A DNA stretch of 64,000 bases from Paguma larvata (GCA_030068075.1 CM057839.1:52480960-52544959); one strand, 5' to 3'. Counted from the stretch's first letter, positions 35,519 through 48,515 are shown. Made by a program: numbers and translations. Notes: generated by a model from the sequence alone, not told the origin.

Positions 35519-36409
35519 AGTTTTTAAAAATGTTTTCTCTGAACATTTATTCCCTGAGAGCAAACGGGTCCTTTTTTTTTTTTTTTAATGAAAATAATGT
35601 TTCCAGCACTTAAAGCATTGGCAAACATAGTCATTAGTATGATTTTGAGGAGAAACAGAAAACCTGTCGAGGCGCTAAAGCAGTTGTGGGGAATTTTTTC
35701 TCTCATGGCTGAACGATAGCAATGACGACCACAGACACGGAAAACATTTTAACACTTCATAAAATTCTTTTCCGACAGCAGGAACATAGAAGCCAAATTT
35801 CCCTTGGCAGAAATTAAAAAAAAATGTTCAGCTGAGATGTTCCTAAGGAGTAAATGGTTTCAGAAAGAGCTTTTGAGGCAGAAGAAACATGGCTGATGAT
35901 ACCAATATGCCAGAAAGAGGGGTCGCGGTCCACAGAAGACAAGAAACCCCTCATACTTCACCCAGGTGCTGAGGGCACTACCAGGTACGTAACGGGGGCC
36001 CAGTAAGTACTTGTGGATGAATCTCATCATTCATTCAAACACCTGAGGTGTTACAGTTTCAGTCAAGAAAACAGACGAGGACGTGACAGAGGAGAGTGGT
36101 CAGGGAAGGCGCCACCTTTCTGACAAGAATCCTGACCTGTCTACGGTCCGCCGCGCCCTCCGGGGGTGTGCTGTGCATGCGCTCATAGGGGTGAAATCTG
36201 CAGTGCCGCCCGCAGACCCAACGTCCCCAGTGAGGCAGAAAGGGGGCATGCACGCGGAGGGGCATGCGATCCACTGTTCTGTGATCAACTACAGGAGCCT
36301 GGGCATCCTGGCTGGGTCCCCACAGATGCTTGCTCTGTTCAGATATTAGGGGGGAAAAAAAGGATCCAACAATGATACGATAAGGACTGCAGAGTTTTTG
36401 GAATGGAAA

Positions 36410-36560
36410 AGAACTGAGGGGACTGTCTGGTCAAGCCCTTTCGCTATAGAATAGATGAGAAAACCAAAAGTCGAGAGGCTGAACTGACTTTCCTCAAGTC
36501 ACCTGGCTAACTGATGGCCGAGCTGGGCTCAGAACCAGGATCTCTTCATGCGTCGTCAAA
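36410..36560 (+). repeat. MIR-like fragment
   Basis: GTCTGGTCAAGCCCTTTCGCTATAGAATAGATGAGAAAACC, CAAGTCACCTGGCTAACTGATGGC and GAACCAGGATCTC follow the MIR 3' order. Confidence 0.6.
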
Positions 36561-37449
36561 AGCCTCTCCTCTGTTTGCTGTTTTCAAGATCTAAGAGGAG
36601 GGTGATGCCATTTCCTATCATAAATGTACAAAGCAAATTTGCATGGTAATTCTAACCTTTCCAGCCTCCAGGTTGAAGGACTATTAATAAGAGGACTGTA
36701 ATACCACCTGCTGCAAGATTCTCAACCGAAGTATATTCTGTGCGTTCTAGTTGAAGGAGGATGGCATGTTGGAGCAAAGTCCATTGAGATCATGGTGTAT
36801 TCAAAAACCTCGACATTTAGAATATGTTTTGCAGGTTTTACGTTCCAGGCCAGTTTCCAACACCACCCTCATTTCCATCTACGGTCTTTGATCACCAGCC
36901 GTCATTGTACTGAGGTCTTCCATATACTTAGCCCCTGGGGTGCTGCTCCCTGGGGAGGTGGGAAAGGGGAACAGTAAACGGCCTCTGTTTCTGTGTAGCC
37001 TAAAATCTTACTAGAAGACAAAACGAAAACCCCCCCAAACCTGATGCACACAAAATAACTAGAAAGCAGTAAGATATTTAAGGGGATAGTGACAGTGTTA
37101 ACAAGTGCTGCAGAAGGCAGGAGAGGGGGACAGGGGTGCGAGTTACCCTAGGAGGAAGCGTGACGGAGGTGAGGTTCCGGTTCTGGCACGGGGCCAGGAA
37201 ATGCCTGAGGGAAGGGATGTAGCGTAGGCGCCAGTGTGGAAAGGGGACGAAGGTAGTGCTAGAGGCACTAGCCAGACAGCGGCATTTATATTCCGTGTGA
37301 AGCCAACACGGAGTATCACTTCACATCTTCGACTCCACCTGTAAGCTATAAATTTACAGCTATAATATCCTCCTTTGATTGTTTTCGCCACTCATAAAAG
37401 CATACATACGCACGATGACAGAGAGCAATCTGGACAATGAGAATGAGCC

Positions 37450-37585
37450 AAGCGTCTTGGGTTCTAATCCGCCCCCAGACTGCCGAATGACCCAGGCCTA
37501 TCGCATCTGCTCTAGAACCTCAGTTTCCACCTCTACAAAACGAGAGGGTTTGAGCCAACGGGTCTCTGACATTCGACAAGCTCTA
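37450..37585 (+). repeat. MIR fragment
   Basis: GGGTTCTAATCCG, GACCCAGGCCTATCGCATCTGCTCTAGAACCTCAGTTTCCACCTCTACAAAACGAGAGGGTTTG resembles the MIR/MIR3 5' to central region. Confidence 0.6.
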
Positions 37586-38034
37586 CTTTCCAGTCCTGCT
37601 CATTATATTTATGGCACGTATCCTTAAATTAATATTAATAAACCCTTCTCCACTGCCGTCCGCTTTCCCGATTGCCTTTCCCCCACGTCGCTCCCTTCCT
37701 TCTCTTCTCTCTTACTGGGAAGCTTGTTGGGGAAGTACCAGAGTGGGACTATCATGGAGTGTTTAAATTTTCATTAGATGTGTGTGTGTTGTAACAAGGC
37801 ATGCACAATTGATCATCTTGGCATGCATATTAATAATTGAATGCTGTGGTACATGCTTCCTGAACTTTATAAACAGCTCCTCTCTGAGCTTTGAAATGAC
37901 AAGCTTTGCTCGTGACTGAAACACTGAAAGTGGGCAGACCTGTGCAACACACATTTTTGAAGGGCAAAGAAGACCAAAACCCGCAAGTCTCTCAATCGGG
38001 AAAACTGGGGAGGTTTCTGCTAAATGGACAGGTT

Positions 38035-38303
38035 TTTTTTTGTTTGTTTGTTTTGTTTTTTTTAAATGCTGTTGTTTTTTTTTTTAAGATTTTTTTTATG
38101 TTTTTATTTATTTTTGAGAGCAGGAGAGACAAAGCATGAGTGGGGTAGGGGCAGAGAGAGAGGGAGATACAGAATCCGAAGCAGGCTCCAGGCTCCGAGC
38201 CATCAGCACAGAGCCCGACGCGGGGCTCAAACCCACAGACCGCGAGATCATGACCTGAGCCGAAGTCAGATACTTAACCGACTGAGCCACCCAGGCGCCC
38301 CTG
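38035..38303 (-). mobile_element. CAN-SINE with long tail, minus orientation
   Basis: In + sense a long T-rich stretch with TTTG units (38035-38110) is the tail. The body ends GAGCCACCCAGGCGCCCCTG. A perfect 12-bp target duplication AATGGACAGGTT is at 38023-38034 and 38304-38315. The unusually long tail points to a fairly recent insertion. Confidence 0.94.
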
Positions 38304-40499
38304 AATGGACAGGTTAAGAGATGACATAGATATGAGTCAAGGATGACATAAGGGTAAAATGACATAAGAGTGAAATGAGTCACCTGTGGGGACATTTTTT
38401 TTCTCTTTTGTTTCTATATCTAGCAGATGAGATCTCCCCAGCTGGCCCGGAAAAGACGAGAGAGCCCCACCTGCCACACGGGGATAGACGGCGTCCTCAA
38501 CTAACATCTTTCACAACTCCACATCCATGGTCGGCAGTGACAAAGGATCCCAAATGGAAGCGAATGTTTGCTGAACTCCCTAAACTCTTGGTCGGGTCGG
38601 GTGCTGCCCCTTGATGCTGAAAGCCAAGGCTCAGATGGAAACAACGCCTGACTGGTTAGGTTTCCTAGCCGGCCCTGCGGTGAAGGCCAGAGGTATGAGA
38701 AAGGTTTGAACTTGAACGAATGTCGGCAGAACAGAAGACCAACAAGCTAGGAAGGAACTCCCGGACCTCGATGTAAACCTTGAAATAAATCACAGCTTCC
38801 TCTTCATGTTATTATTCATGGCTCTTGATTTCTTTTCCCCTTTGAGCAAATGCTATCTGCTCAAATATGAAAACAAGGACAAATATGACAAGCAAAGCGA
38901 GGAGATGGGTGCATCTAATCTAGTTTAATGGACTAACACTTACTGAAACTTCCCTTTTCCTATCTCCAGTAAAATCTGTACAGGGACCCAACTTTTGTCG
39001 TGCTTGGAGCTTTGTAAAAATGTGCCTGAACTTCCCCGGAAGTTGTTAAATGAGCCAGCCCTCCCTTCAGGACACCAGGCTAGCCCCACCTGCTGCGATA
39101 AGCTAGTTCATAATATACCTGCTTTTGTATGGCCTGAGAACAATTTCCTGACACTTTCCAACAGGAAGGCCACCATGGAATGCCATGGAGAAGGGCACTG
39201 GCACCATGGAGATCTTTTCCGTGGGAAGGCGCACTCACGGTGACTGCCGAACAACTAGACTGCCAGCCATTTTGGAGACAGAAAGCGGCGATGTCATTCC
39301 TGAATTTGAGTGCTAAACAATCGTGATCTAATTCTAAATGGGAAAGCTGGAATGGGATTCCTGCTTCCTGCGGCGTTTTCCGGAAGTATTCATGCAGATA
39401 AACGGGGGTATGGCTGGTTTTGCTGTTGGAAAAGGAAGGCAGGAATGTCGATCGCTGTGGACTTCAGCAGTTATTATGCTAGAAGCAGCCCTGTGTACGG
39501 ATGCCGACCTCATCCCACCACACTGACCTGAGTGGGGGTAAGTACGGAAGGCGTGGTTGAGACAAACAAACATAACTGCCCCAGACTCGAAACGAGATAT
39601 ATTTAAAATTCAAAGGGTGATGAAATGTGCACACACCTAGCAGCTCAGCCACGTTACTGCTACTATTTGTGTGATGCATGGTAGGCTTTGGTTCCCCTTT
39701 GCATCTAGGGTGGTCATCTTTGCAAAAGCACATGAGAAAGAATGGAAAATTCTGAGGTTGTTCACTGGGACATGCGAGTTTCCTAGTCTACCCTAAAGAC
39801 TTAATTCCAGCTCAGGCTCACTTTTAAGGTCTCTTAAGGTGTCCTGACGGGTCTTAGCTATCAGGGCACACACAGGCCCCTCAGGTCCTCCATGGCCAGG
39901 ATGTGCACCATGGAGCCAGCACTGCGGGCTGGTGGCATCAGCTGGGACTTCTCACAGTCTCTGCTGGCTGCTGACATACTTCCCCAGAATTAAAGTACGG
40001 GGCTGACGATAGGGGGGTGTCTCTCGCGGACAGGTTGTGGGACAGTTACAACTGAGGAATGCCAACATGAATTTTTCTAATGACTCTTCCATGCTGACCC
40101 TCCTAACACCCCCTAGCCTGCTACCAGGGTTCTGGTAAAGTACAGCACTTGACAATGAAAGCACAGCTTCTGAGCTTCTCCATAGTGTGATTACACCTGC
40201 AGAGTCGAGGCCCGGGACCCCCAGACTGTGCTGCTACCAATGCCAAACTACTCTCTGGGGTCCCCGGGGACTTCTGAACTGTTTCAGGCTTCCTTCCCGC
40301 TGCCCTTCCCGTTACTCACTCGCTCACTTACTCCTCATCCTGTTTCTACGTTCCAGATCCAGGGTGTGCGTGGAAGACTAATCAGCAGAAGCAGACAAAT
40401 TATCGCACCGCTGCCCATTTTGGGTAAGTGCTCTGGAGGACCTTGAACTCACAGTGGCTGGTGAGTCTACTGGGGGGGGGCGGGGGAGTGTAGAAAGGT

Positions 40500-40800
40500 C
40501 TCTCTGAAGGGTGGGCTTTCAGTCAAGACCTAAAGGATGCGAAGGCTTCAGCATGTGGAGTGGGGGGAAGTGCAAGAGGGACAGAGGCGCAAAGGCTCTG
40601 GGGTGGGAGTTGGCTCTGACGGGCTCAGCAGGAGGGAGGCCCATGGGGAGGATACGCGCGCGTGGTGAGTCAAGGGAAGACGGAGCTGCAGAGGCAGGCA
40701 TGGAGAGCCTGCAGGCTGCGGAGAGGGCTATTATTATAAGTGCGATGGGAAACTACTCGAGGGATTTAAGTGGGGAAGATATGACGTGAATTATATTAGG
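40500..40800 (+). repeat. L2-like 3' sequence
   Basis: AAGACCTAAAGGATGCGAAGG, AAGTGCAAGAGGGACAGAGGCGCAAAGGCTCTGGGGTGGGAG and AAGTGCGATGGGAAACTACTCGAGGGATTTAAGTGGGG resemble a very common L2-derived segment. Family assignment is from memory. Confidence 0.5.
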
Positions 40801-41795
40801 CGACGTGTGAAAAATAGATTGAACAGGAATAAGAGTGGAAAGGGAGGGACCGTGTACGACAGAAACTGCAAAATGCTTCCGGGTAGCCATCCTCCCTTCC
40901 TTCTTTGCCACCAGACCCCCGGTTGTATTCTGGGGAGCAATGGGCCCACTCAGAAAAGCATATTTCCCGTTTTCCTTGCAGCTAGGCACCAACACGCGTA
41001 ACAGTTCTGCACGAGGAGACAGAAATGGAAGTCTGTTGGGGATCTTGGGCAAGTTTTGTTGTCTTGCTCTAAAGGTACAACCCTGTCCTCTTTCTTTTTT
41101 TCCTCTTCCTTTTTATCTTATGTGATTTGAGCCTGTGAGAAAAGATACGATGGCAGGAGCAAGAGCAGCCATTTCCAACCGCCACCTAGGAAAAGCTGGC
41201 GGCATCGTAGAATCCTCAGGCCTGACAATTCTGCACCCCTGAACACACACCACCAACCACTTTAAATCTGGATTTTACCATATACGAAAAGAAAAAAAAC
41301 ACCTCCTTCGTTGAAGATAAAGTCAGGTAGGATTTTCTGTCACTCACAGGTGGACACTGTCTCTAAATGACACCCAGGCCACTGCCATGGTTCAGGTGGC
41401 CTGCACGTGAACGCTGGCAGTTAAAGTAAAGAAAAGTGGGTCGTTTCTGAATGTCGAAGCAACGGGATTTCCCGATGGCCTGGATGTGGGCTTTGGAGGT
41501 GGGAGATGACGGGAGTAAAAATTACTTAGAGGATTTTGGTCTGAGAATGTATTGCAATGGGAAGGAAAAACCCAAACAAGGAAAGGGTTTGAAGACTAAA
41601 AGCAAGAATTCCATTTCTGGTAGTTCACAGTGGTGGTGCTAAAGAAGACTCTCGGACGGAAATCACCCCTTGGTTTCCATGATTGGAATCCTTCCAAAAT
41701 CCACGGTGCTGCCGCAGCCCTTCACTTTCTCCTTCTCAGGGAGGGAGCACGCCAGCCTGCCTGTCCCCCTACTCCTTTCCCGCACATTCCCACTG

Positions 41796-41967
41796 CTCCC
41801 CCCTTCCCCCTCTTTCCCTCCCCCTTTCTCCCCTCCTGCCTCCTTCTCCTCCTCCTCCCCTTCCTTCTCTCCTCCTTCCCCTCCTTCTCCCCCTTCCCCT
41901 TCCTCCTCCCCTCCCTCCTCTTCCTTCCCCTCCTCCACTCTTCCTCCTCTCCCCCCCTCCTCCTCCT
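41796..41967. repeat. Polypyrimidine tract, 172 bases
   Basis: Only two purines (41838 and 41937) occur in 172 bases on the + strand. The middle 98 bases (41839-41936) are pure C/T with mostly CTCC and CTTCC units. It can be read open in several frames, producing artefactual Pro/Ser-rich and Glu/Gly-rich frames. Confidence 0.98.
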
Positions 41968-43823
41968 GACTGTGCATTGTGGGAAGAGGTCTTCAGGCCT
42001 GCTTGTGGCCGGATGCTTGCTCACCCAGAGGGCCCACAGTAGGAAGCCCATTGTTGAAGCAGACCTCAACCGAAAGTTCTAACTCAGCCGTGATTTATCA
42101 GGAATAAAATGCTGATGTTTGGACGCCCCCAGTTCAGGCCAGCTTACCCCCGTACAATGTTAGGCACGTGGTGTGGCATCCTTCAGCCACAGGATCTGGG
42201 CCTCCTTTTAACACGCCTCTTTCAGTGGGTATTGCCAAAGAACACTAAGTTTCTCCCCTATTCTAATCAGTGGCTTCCTTCCTCTTCCTACCTTCATTGT
42301 TAGGTTCAAGGGTGGAGTCTTCCCTGCCAGGTAGGACAGCGAAGTCATGGGGATGAAAGTATATTATAAAATTGATGCTAGTGAGCATCGGGCACCTGGT
42401 TTGCCATCACTCTGCAGGGGCCGTATTATCGAGAGTCGAGTGGCCTTTCCCTCTCTTCCTTTTCTCCATTACCAATCCAGCCCTCCCTCCCCTCCGCCCA
42501 CTAATCCATTCTGTGCTTCCCTCCTTTTCAAGGGGGGGAGGGGAATCAATATTAGTGTTCTTTACCCTATCCCTAGCAACCCTAACTTCAGGACTGCTGG
42601 ACGTACACGGTCCTGGGAAAGGTCATCCCTCAGAGAAGGTGGTCTGAGAAGGGTCTGATGAGACAGCCCTTCTGCTTTTTCCTATTCCTTTTCTATGAAG
42701 ACAGGTGTCCCTGGTTGATCTCACACTGGATATCTGGTCCCTTATCAGAGTTCATGTTTGAGAGTTTCTTACGTATTTTATGCTGCTGCAAAAAAGGTCT
42801 TTTGACGACAGAGTCATATAAAACCCTTTTCCACTTGAGAGCCTGGTTTTTCATGCCCCCCTCTCTTCTCATCCTCACAGGCACGTTATCCCTGGGGTTT
42901 GCACTGATGAAAGAGGCGATCGACATTTTGGCACATTATATCACAGAAAATAATACTTATTCTCAGAATGAATATGTAAATCGCGTATGTCCCCGTCCCA
43001 CATGGCACCCTACACCTGGTATGGAATAGAGCACGGCATTGTTACTGTGCCATTCGGTGGCTTTTACCAACCAGGGGAATAATGCATTATGCCACTGTGA
43101 CGTTAACTACAGACACAGACAGAGTGCCCATAAAAAAAATATACGCCCTTTTTTTTGAATAGAGCCCTGGGTAATTACCCTGACTATTGTTCTCTGAGCA
43201 AGTCCATTTACACCCCTTCATCAATTTAGGGTCCAGACATGAAAAATCACCAGTATTAAGCGGTTAAGGCAATCTGCTTTCCAGATGAAGAAGGGACAAA
43301 AAGAAGTAACACTGCCGAAAACCCATCTACTCCTGAGTTGCCCGTGTCGATAGTCAAAGCTCACCTCAAATAAAGGATCCTGAGGAGGAGTTTTTCTGAT
43401 GATACCTTCATCCTAAACAGAGCTCAAGGACAACGGGTTTGGGGTCTGCCTCCTACTGTCCCAGCACTGGGAGGACATGCAGGTCTTTGCCCACAGGTGA
43501 AAGGGGGCCGCCCTGCAGGTGTGTGGTGAACTGCGGTGGGTCCAGCAGGCACAGAAGCATCTGGCTGCCCTGCCCTGGTGGCCGGGTTTGGCGGTCTGAG
43601 GAAAAGCTACAGAAATGTTGCTCACCTTGAGAAGTAAGCTCTCAGGGTCCGCGTTCCTCCAAGTTGCCACCGAACATGAAATAGGTTATGAGGTTTGCCA
43701 TCCGATATGGAGTAAAATGGGAAATTATTGATCTACTTACCCCCAAATGAAAACCAAATTAAATGCAAACAAAAGAAAAGGCAAAACCACAACAAAACAG
43801 ATGGCCCCCAAATTTTTACTTAC

Positions 43824-44036
43824 ATTGAGTGAGGATTCCAGTTAAGGCATTTTTAAAATTCTCCTTGGCTTCTTCCATCTCTTGCTCGTGGGTGGCTTTC
43901 TCGTTCATCAGCCGGCGGACGTGGCTATTGGCTGACTGCACCATGGAATAGAACTGGTTTGCAGAACGCCGGTTCACTTCCCCTCGTTCGATCCAGGAAA
44001 GTAGCACTGTGATGGCCTCTGAAAACTTGCTATCAT
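43824..44036 (-). CDS. ENOX1: ENOX1 internal coding exon: alpha-helical central region
   Basis: This 213-bp exon (71 codons, phase 1 to 1) has acceptor CCATTTCCAG and donor T|GTAAGT. It encodes DDSKFSEAITVLLSWIERGE, then VNRRSANQFYSMVQSANSHV, then RRLMNEKATHEQEMEEAKEN and FKNALTGILTQ. The composition suggests a largely helical domain with a heptad-like charged second half. The sequence is essentially what I remember for mammalian ENOX1, so it is strongly conserved. It has no recognisable catalytic motif. The introns on either side are the largest complete ones in the window (10.4 kb upstream in the transcript, 19.3 kb downstream). Confidence 0.96.
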
Positions 44037-45210
44037 CTGGAAATGGAAAACCACCATGTACAAATCACGCCAAGGCAGGAAAATGTACTTTACTCTGGTT
44101 CTTCTCAAAAGACAGAACATGGACCATCTTAATGGATACATTTTTGGAACTTGACAAATTATCTTTCCTAAGACTAACTGCGCTAGCATTTCTTAGCCTT
44201 TCCCTTTCTCATCTACCTCTGTGGTGCCATAGAGCCATCCAGGAAACACACGGCGGCTCACTCTCTCTAGTTTTAGATCTGTTCTGGGCATTCTTGGTAA
44301 CATGGTACACCAAATCCTGATTTCTCTTTCTCAAGAATGGCTCCAGAAAACTGTCATTAACCTATTTGGTCTCTGCTTCATTTTTCAAAATTCTTTATCA
44401 GATATATTATATTATACAGTGAAACTAGTTGTCTGACTTAGAGTCAGCTGAGTTAGTGGCGAAATATGGATGACAGATTAAACTATTTTAAAACTGGATG
44501 TAATGGAAGATATTGTTCCCAAAGTGGTTGTAGGAATTAGTCAATTCTTTTTCTACTACAGTTCAAAATTAATTTCATTTCACATTTAATATAACATATT
44601 CGATTAAGCTGAAAAAATAACACATTTTCTTGTTTTCAACAAAAAAGGGCTTGTTCCCTGAGTAGTCAGTGTTCTCTATAGAAACCATCTGGAAGCCTAC
44701 TAGAGTCCGCTCGAACTTGGTTTGAGGTATGTGTGTGTTGCAGAAGGGGTGGGGTGCACGGAGTGGGCAATGAGGTTCCACCTGTAAATAAGTGATAAAG
44801 TTTATTTGAAAGAAAACAAACAAACTTGCCTGTTTGGGAATGGTTACTGGAACAGACCTGCGTTGTATGGCTTAGAAGTGGGAAAAAAGCAAGTTTGAAG
44901 GTAATTAAGTTAATTAGAACTGGAAGTTGTATGTCAATTATCACAACATTAATCGATCCTGCTGCTGAAGGAGCACTGAGTTCTCCCCAGGCAAACCTGA
45001 GGGGAGAAGTCTTCCACTTGTATTTTTCTACCCTTGGAAAATGTGACTTAAGAAACATACACTACATTTTTCAAGAAAACTGGGTAGACTGCTAAAAATC
45101 GGGAGCAAAATTAAACTGGAAGATTCAGATTCTTACTAATTTCTTTGATAAATACTGAGGGCCTACTATGTGTCTTCTCCTGGAGGAACGTCAAAAATAT
45201 CCTTATGCAT

Positions 45211-45294
45211 TGTGTGTGTGTGTGTTCGTGTGTGCATATATTTCCTATACTATATATTGTTTATATATGCACACACACACATACACATATATAC
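45211..45294. repeat. (TG)n ... (CA)n compound microsatellite with inverted arms
   Basis: A TG run at 45211-45234 is followed about 30 bases later by TATATGCACACACACACATACACATATATA. The 13-mers GTGTGTGCATATA (45228-45240) and TATATGCACACAC (45264-45276) are perfect reverse complements around a 23-nt loop. Confidence 0.93.
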
Positions 45295-45404
45295 ACCGCA
45301 GATGACTGGACAGAGCGTGATTCCTATTTGGTAAAGGAGTTTTATTTTACTGCATTTACCAGATGTCTTTTAATCAACTACTGCTGTTGGTACGTTACAC
45401 AGCC

Positions 45405-45835
45405 TAGGACCCTTCGTTCGCGGGCCCTTTGTGAATTTCATAGCGCATTGCAGAAACGCGGGCACAACCTCCTTGCTGTGGCTGTTGCTTGCCCAGAGGT
45501 CCGCACACGGAACGAAGGCGGCCTGACCCAGTGTGTGCGGAGCGTGCTCTGCTTTCTCCAGGGTGGAAGTACCCATCGAACACACGCTACCGATCGGCAC
45601 CCCCAGGCCCTCTCCCACTGAGGCAGAGGCAGTCTGGGGTTGGGGACCAAAGCCTTTTTTCAGCGCAAGCCTGCCCCCTCTGCCCTCACACTTCAGCCGG
45701 AGGACAGCACGGGCCCGCTGAACGCCCACAGGGCACCCAGCGAGCGAAAGACGCCTTTGCTCGAAAATCTCAACGCACAGGCACGGGGCGCGCGTGTGCA
45801 GCCTCATAGCGGGCTCGTCCAATTTTGTTAACTCC
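45405..45835. other. CpG-rich intronic block
   Basis: By eye about thirty CpG dinucleotides occur in roughly 430 bases (for example TTCGTTCGCGGGCCC, GAACGAAGGCGG, CACGGGGCGCGCG), against a CpG-poor surrounding. Overlapping open frames on both strands follow from this composition. No known repeat or gene was recognised. Confidence 0.6.
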
Positions 45836-47785
45836 GGAATTTCAGACTGAGCTCAACCCTCGGTGAACTCCAGCTGCAGTGGTTTCTTATCTCATTTCAT
45901 GGACCGGAGCGGTAAGATAAAATCCATCATACAACTTAACATTACGTTCAACCCATGGAGAGGCCCATAATTTAGCATTATGTTTGTGAGAGGCCCACTG
46001 TGACCGTTACAGTCAGAATAAATTTTGCCTCCCGCGCACGCTCGCTACCTCTCTCCCCGCCAATATATGTTAGGAGAATGGACCTCCCAAAAGACAGCAC
46101 GAATAAACTTAATGCTTATAAGACATCTTTTTTTCTCTCTTAAAAAATAACAACAACAAAAAAGAAAACACCGACTTCATGTGCCATTTTTCCCCTTTCC
46201 AGGGACTTTCATCTCTGCATAACACAGAGGAAGAAAAAAACCCTCTAAGATTTTGTTGTCAGGCTTACAAGGAGATAGAACAACACTGTTCCATCTGTCT
46301 TTCCCTCCTATCACTGGTTGTTCTTCCTTCTCTTGTTTGTGGTCACTCGGTTCATAAATATACTAACTTACTGTCAGGCAGAACGCACTGAAAATTTAAA
46401 ACTGTATGTTTGCTCAAATGACCTGAAAACCAAATTTTATTGTTCTTCACACCTAGACGGAGGGCATAAGTTCACCAGCAGATCATAGTTAATTGATAGT
46501 TTTCAGAAAGAGAAACAGCAGTTTTAGGATTAAGCAATCGAAAATAGACAATTGAAAAAGTAAGCAGGTAAGAGACTTGCTCACATTTTAACAAGTGTTA
46601 AAAAATCTGCAGCACAAGTAAATAGTAGGCAGAATTTCATTAGCTTGGCTTAAAACATGGATACGGTTTTGAGAACCCCCAATTTCATCCTCATTTCTGA
46701 ACTTTCTAAAACTTCCAGGCCAATATATAATTGATGTACTGACATGCAAATTAAATGGGAAAATATTAGTTAAGGCACAACTGGTAAGTTCGGTCAATAT
46801 CTGTTGCTCCGTAAGAAGTGACTTTATATTAATTAAGACTAACTCAGCAACGCCCTCTGAATGGCTACAGAAGTGTATTGGGAGCGGTCATTTTCAATAA
46901 CCAACTGTAAATTCAATTTTGGATCAGTGGAAAGATCACTGAGGAAACAGAAAACAATATGAACTAATTTAAACGGGATTTCGATTGCAGCATTATTAAA
47001 GCTATTCATGTGAAAAGAAATTAACACTGCTCATAAAAATCACATCAAAGATGCATTTACAAAAATTCCGAATACTTTCTGTGAACACGCTTAGGCCTAA
47101 CTCTGAACACGGGTGCAGTTTAGAAACTAGAATGTGCAGACGTGCTTTTCCCACAGCAGGAATTGGGAACAATGCTGTATTATGGAATGAATATGGACCA
47201 TTTGCTCATTAAAAATTGTGCAGTGTCTTCCAATCGGGGTCTTTACCACGTCACACCTGGGTTACGGCACAGGTTTGCTCTGTGGCTCTTCTCGATTTGT
47301 GTTTTCCCCGTCAGTCCCCATTCCCTTATCGTTCTCCTTGTTGGAAAGCACCATGGCCACGCCTCTCCGTGCTCCACGCACTCACCCCAGGAGTTGCTTC
47401 ACGTTGCTGGACACCTGGCTAACTGCGATCTCTCCCTCAAGATTCAGCCTCAGGGTCTTTCAAGCAAGCAGCTTTGCTGTAACCCTAACATGAATTGGGT
47501 GTCCATTTGCTGTGTTGTCACAATTCTCTCTATATCCTTCTACTAAAACATTAGTCACTCTCTAGAGTTAATTGTTGCTTCATGGATCTGTTTCCGGTTT
47601 TGAAGGGTTAACATGAGAATAAAACTTCTGAAACATATTTCGATCTTCTGGTCACTGAGTTTTTCTCTTCGCAATTTATCTATATTTGATTACTCTACTT
47701 CTAAGACACCGGAAGCGATTAGTGCCAGAGAGCCACAAATTCAATGGTCAGAAGTTGGGAAACATCAGTTGGTAATAAACATTTT

Positions 47786-47936
47786 TTTAAGTTTATTTAT
47801 TTTCGAGAGAGAGAGAGAGAGCGAGAGGGCGCACTGTCAGCGCAGAGCCAGATGCGGGGCTTGAAATCTGCAACAGGGAGATTGTGACCTGAGCTGAAGT
47901 TGCACGCTTAACCTCCCGAGCCACCCAGGCGCCCCA
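47786..47936 (-). mobile_element. CAN-SINE with internal deletion, minus orientation
   Basis: At about 151 bp it is shorter than its relatives. The region between the (GA)n run and CACTGTCAGCGCAGAGCC is deleted. A perfect 14-bp target duplication GTAATAAACATTTT flanks it at 47772-47785 and 47937-47950. Confidence 0.93.
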
Positions 47937-48429
47937 GTAATAAACATTTTAATTTCGTGTTAAAGAGTATTTTCACAGTGTCTCCCAGAGATAAATGTTC
48001 TCCTGGCACTTAGGCGAGCTGGTCCTTTTATCCTTCAGGGCTCTGAGGTCATTACCACTGGCAACGGAAGTTAAGAATGATGTCAGATAATCACAGAGAA
48101 GCAGAGCCTTCTGCAGAAAGGCACTGACCAGCTTATCAAGTGACTCAAAAATCTTTTTGAAAGCATTTTTACTTCTGGGAAGATAATGATCGCTTTTAGT
48201 TTTGTGAGGAATAAACAATAATTCTAATGACCATCATCCCTTTACTGTCACTATCTGAATCCACGCCCATCTCATTTCATTTCTGGCTACTTCGGACTTT
48301 ATCGACCTCCCTCCCGATCCCTCTCTTCCCTGTTTATTGGGCACCTGTTACATAGGAGGCACTTAAAAAACTGCATATGGGATCAACCTTCCCTCTTCCA
48401 AAGCTAAGCTTGAGCCCCATCTGGGAGCT

Positions 48430-48515
48430 CCTTGAAAATGCAGGCTCACCTGCGTCAGGCTCCCTGACTCAGAATCTCCTACTCCAAGTGACTGAAATGC
48501 ACATTACAGTTCTGG
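48430..48515 (+). mobile_element. MER5-like hAT fragment
   Basis: AAAATGCAGGCTCACCTGCGTCAGGCTCCCTGACTCAGAATCTCCT resembles the interior of MER5-type elements. No ends are recognisable. Confidence 0.45.

Larger units (their letters stand above)
24513..43823 (-). other. ENOX1: ENOX1 intron (19311 bp), transposon-rich
   Basis: This is the largest complete intron in the window. It contains six complete or near-complete CAN-SINEs plus one old CAN-SINE relic, one Tigger1 and one Tigger2-type DNA transposon, L2 and MIR pieces, an L1-type fragment and a long polypyrimidine tract. The stretches 24520-26470, 28240-29300, 38630-40400 and 42000-43800 hold no repeat or gene that I can recognise. Confidence 0.9.

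Noticed and set aside
41663..42082. Several open frames of 99-150 codons on both strands
   Set aside because: They are the Pro/Ser/Leu- and Glu/Gly/Arg-rich translations of the polypyrimidine tract.
45145..45822. Overlapping open frames of about 150 codons on both strands
   Set aside because: They coincide with a CpG-rich block that is poor in stop codons, and show no domain or splice context.
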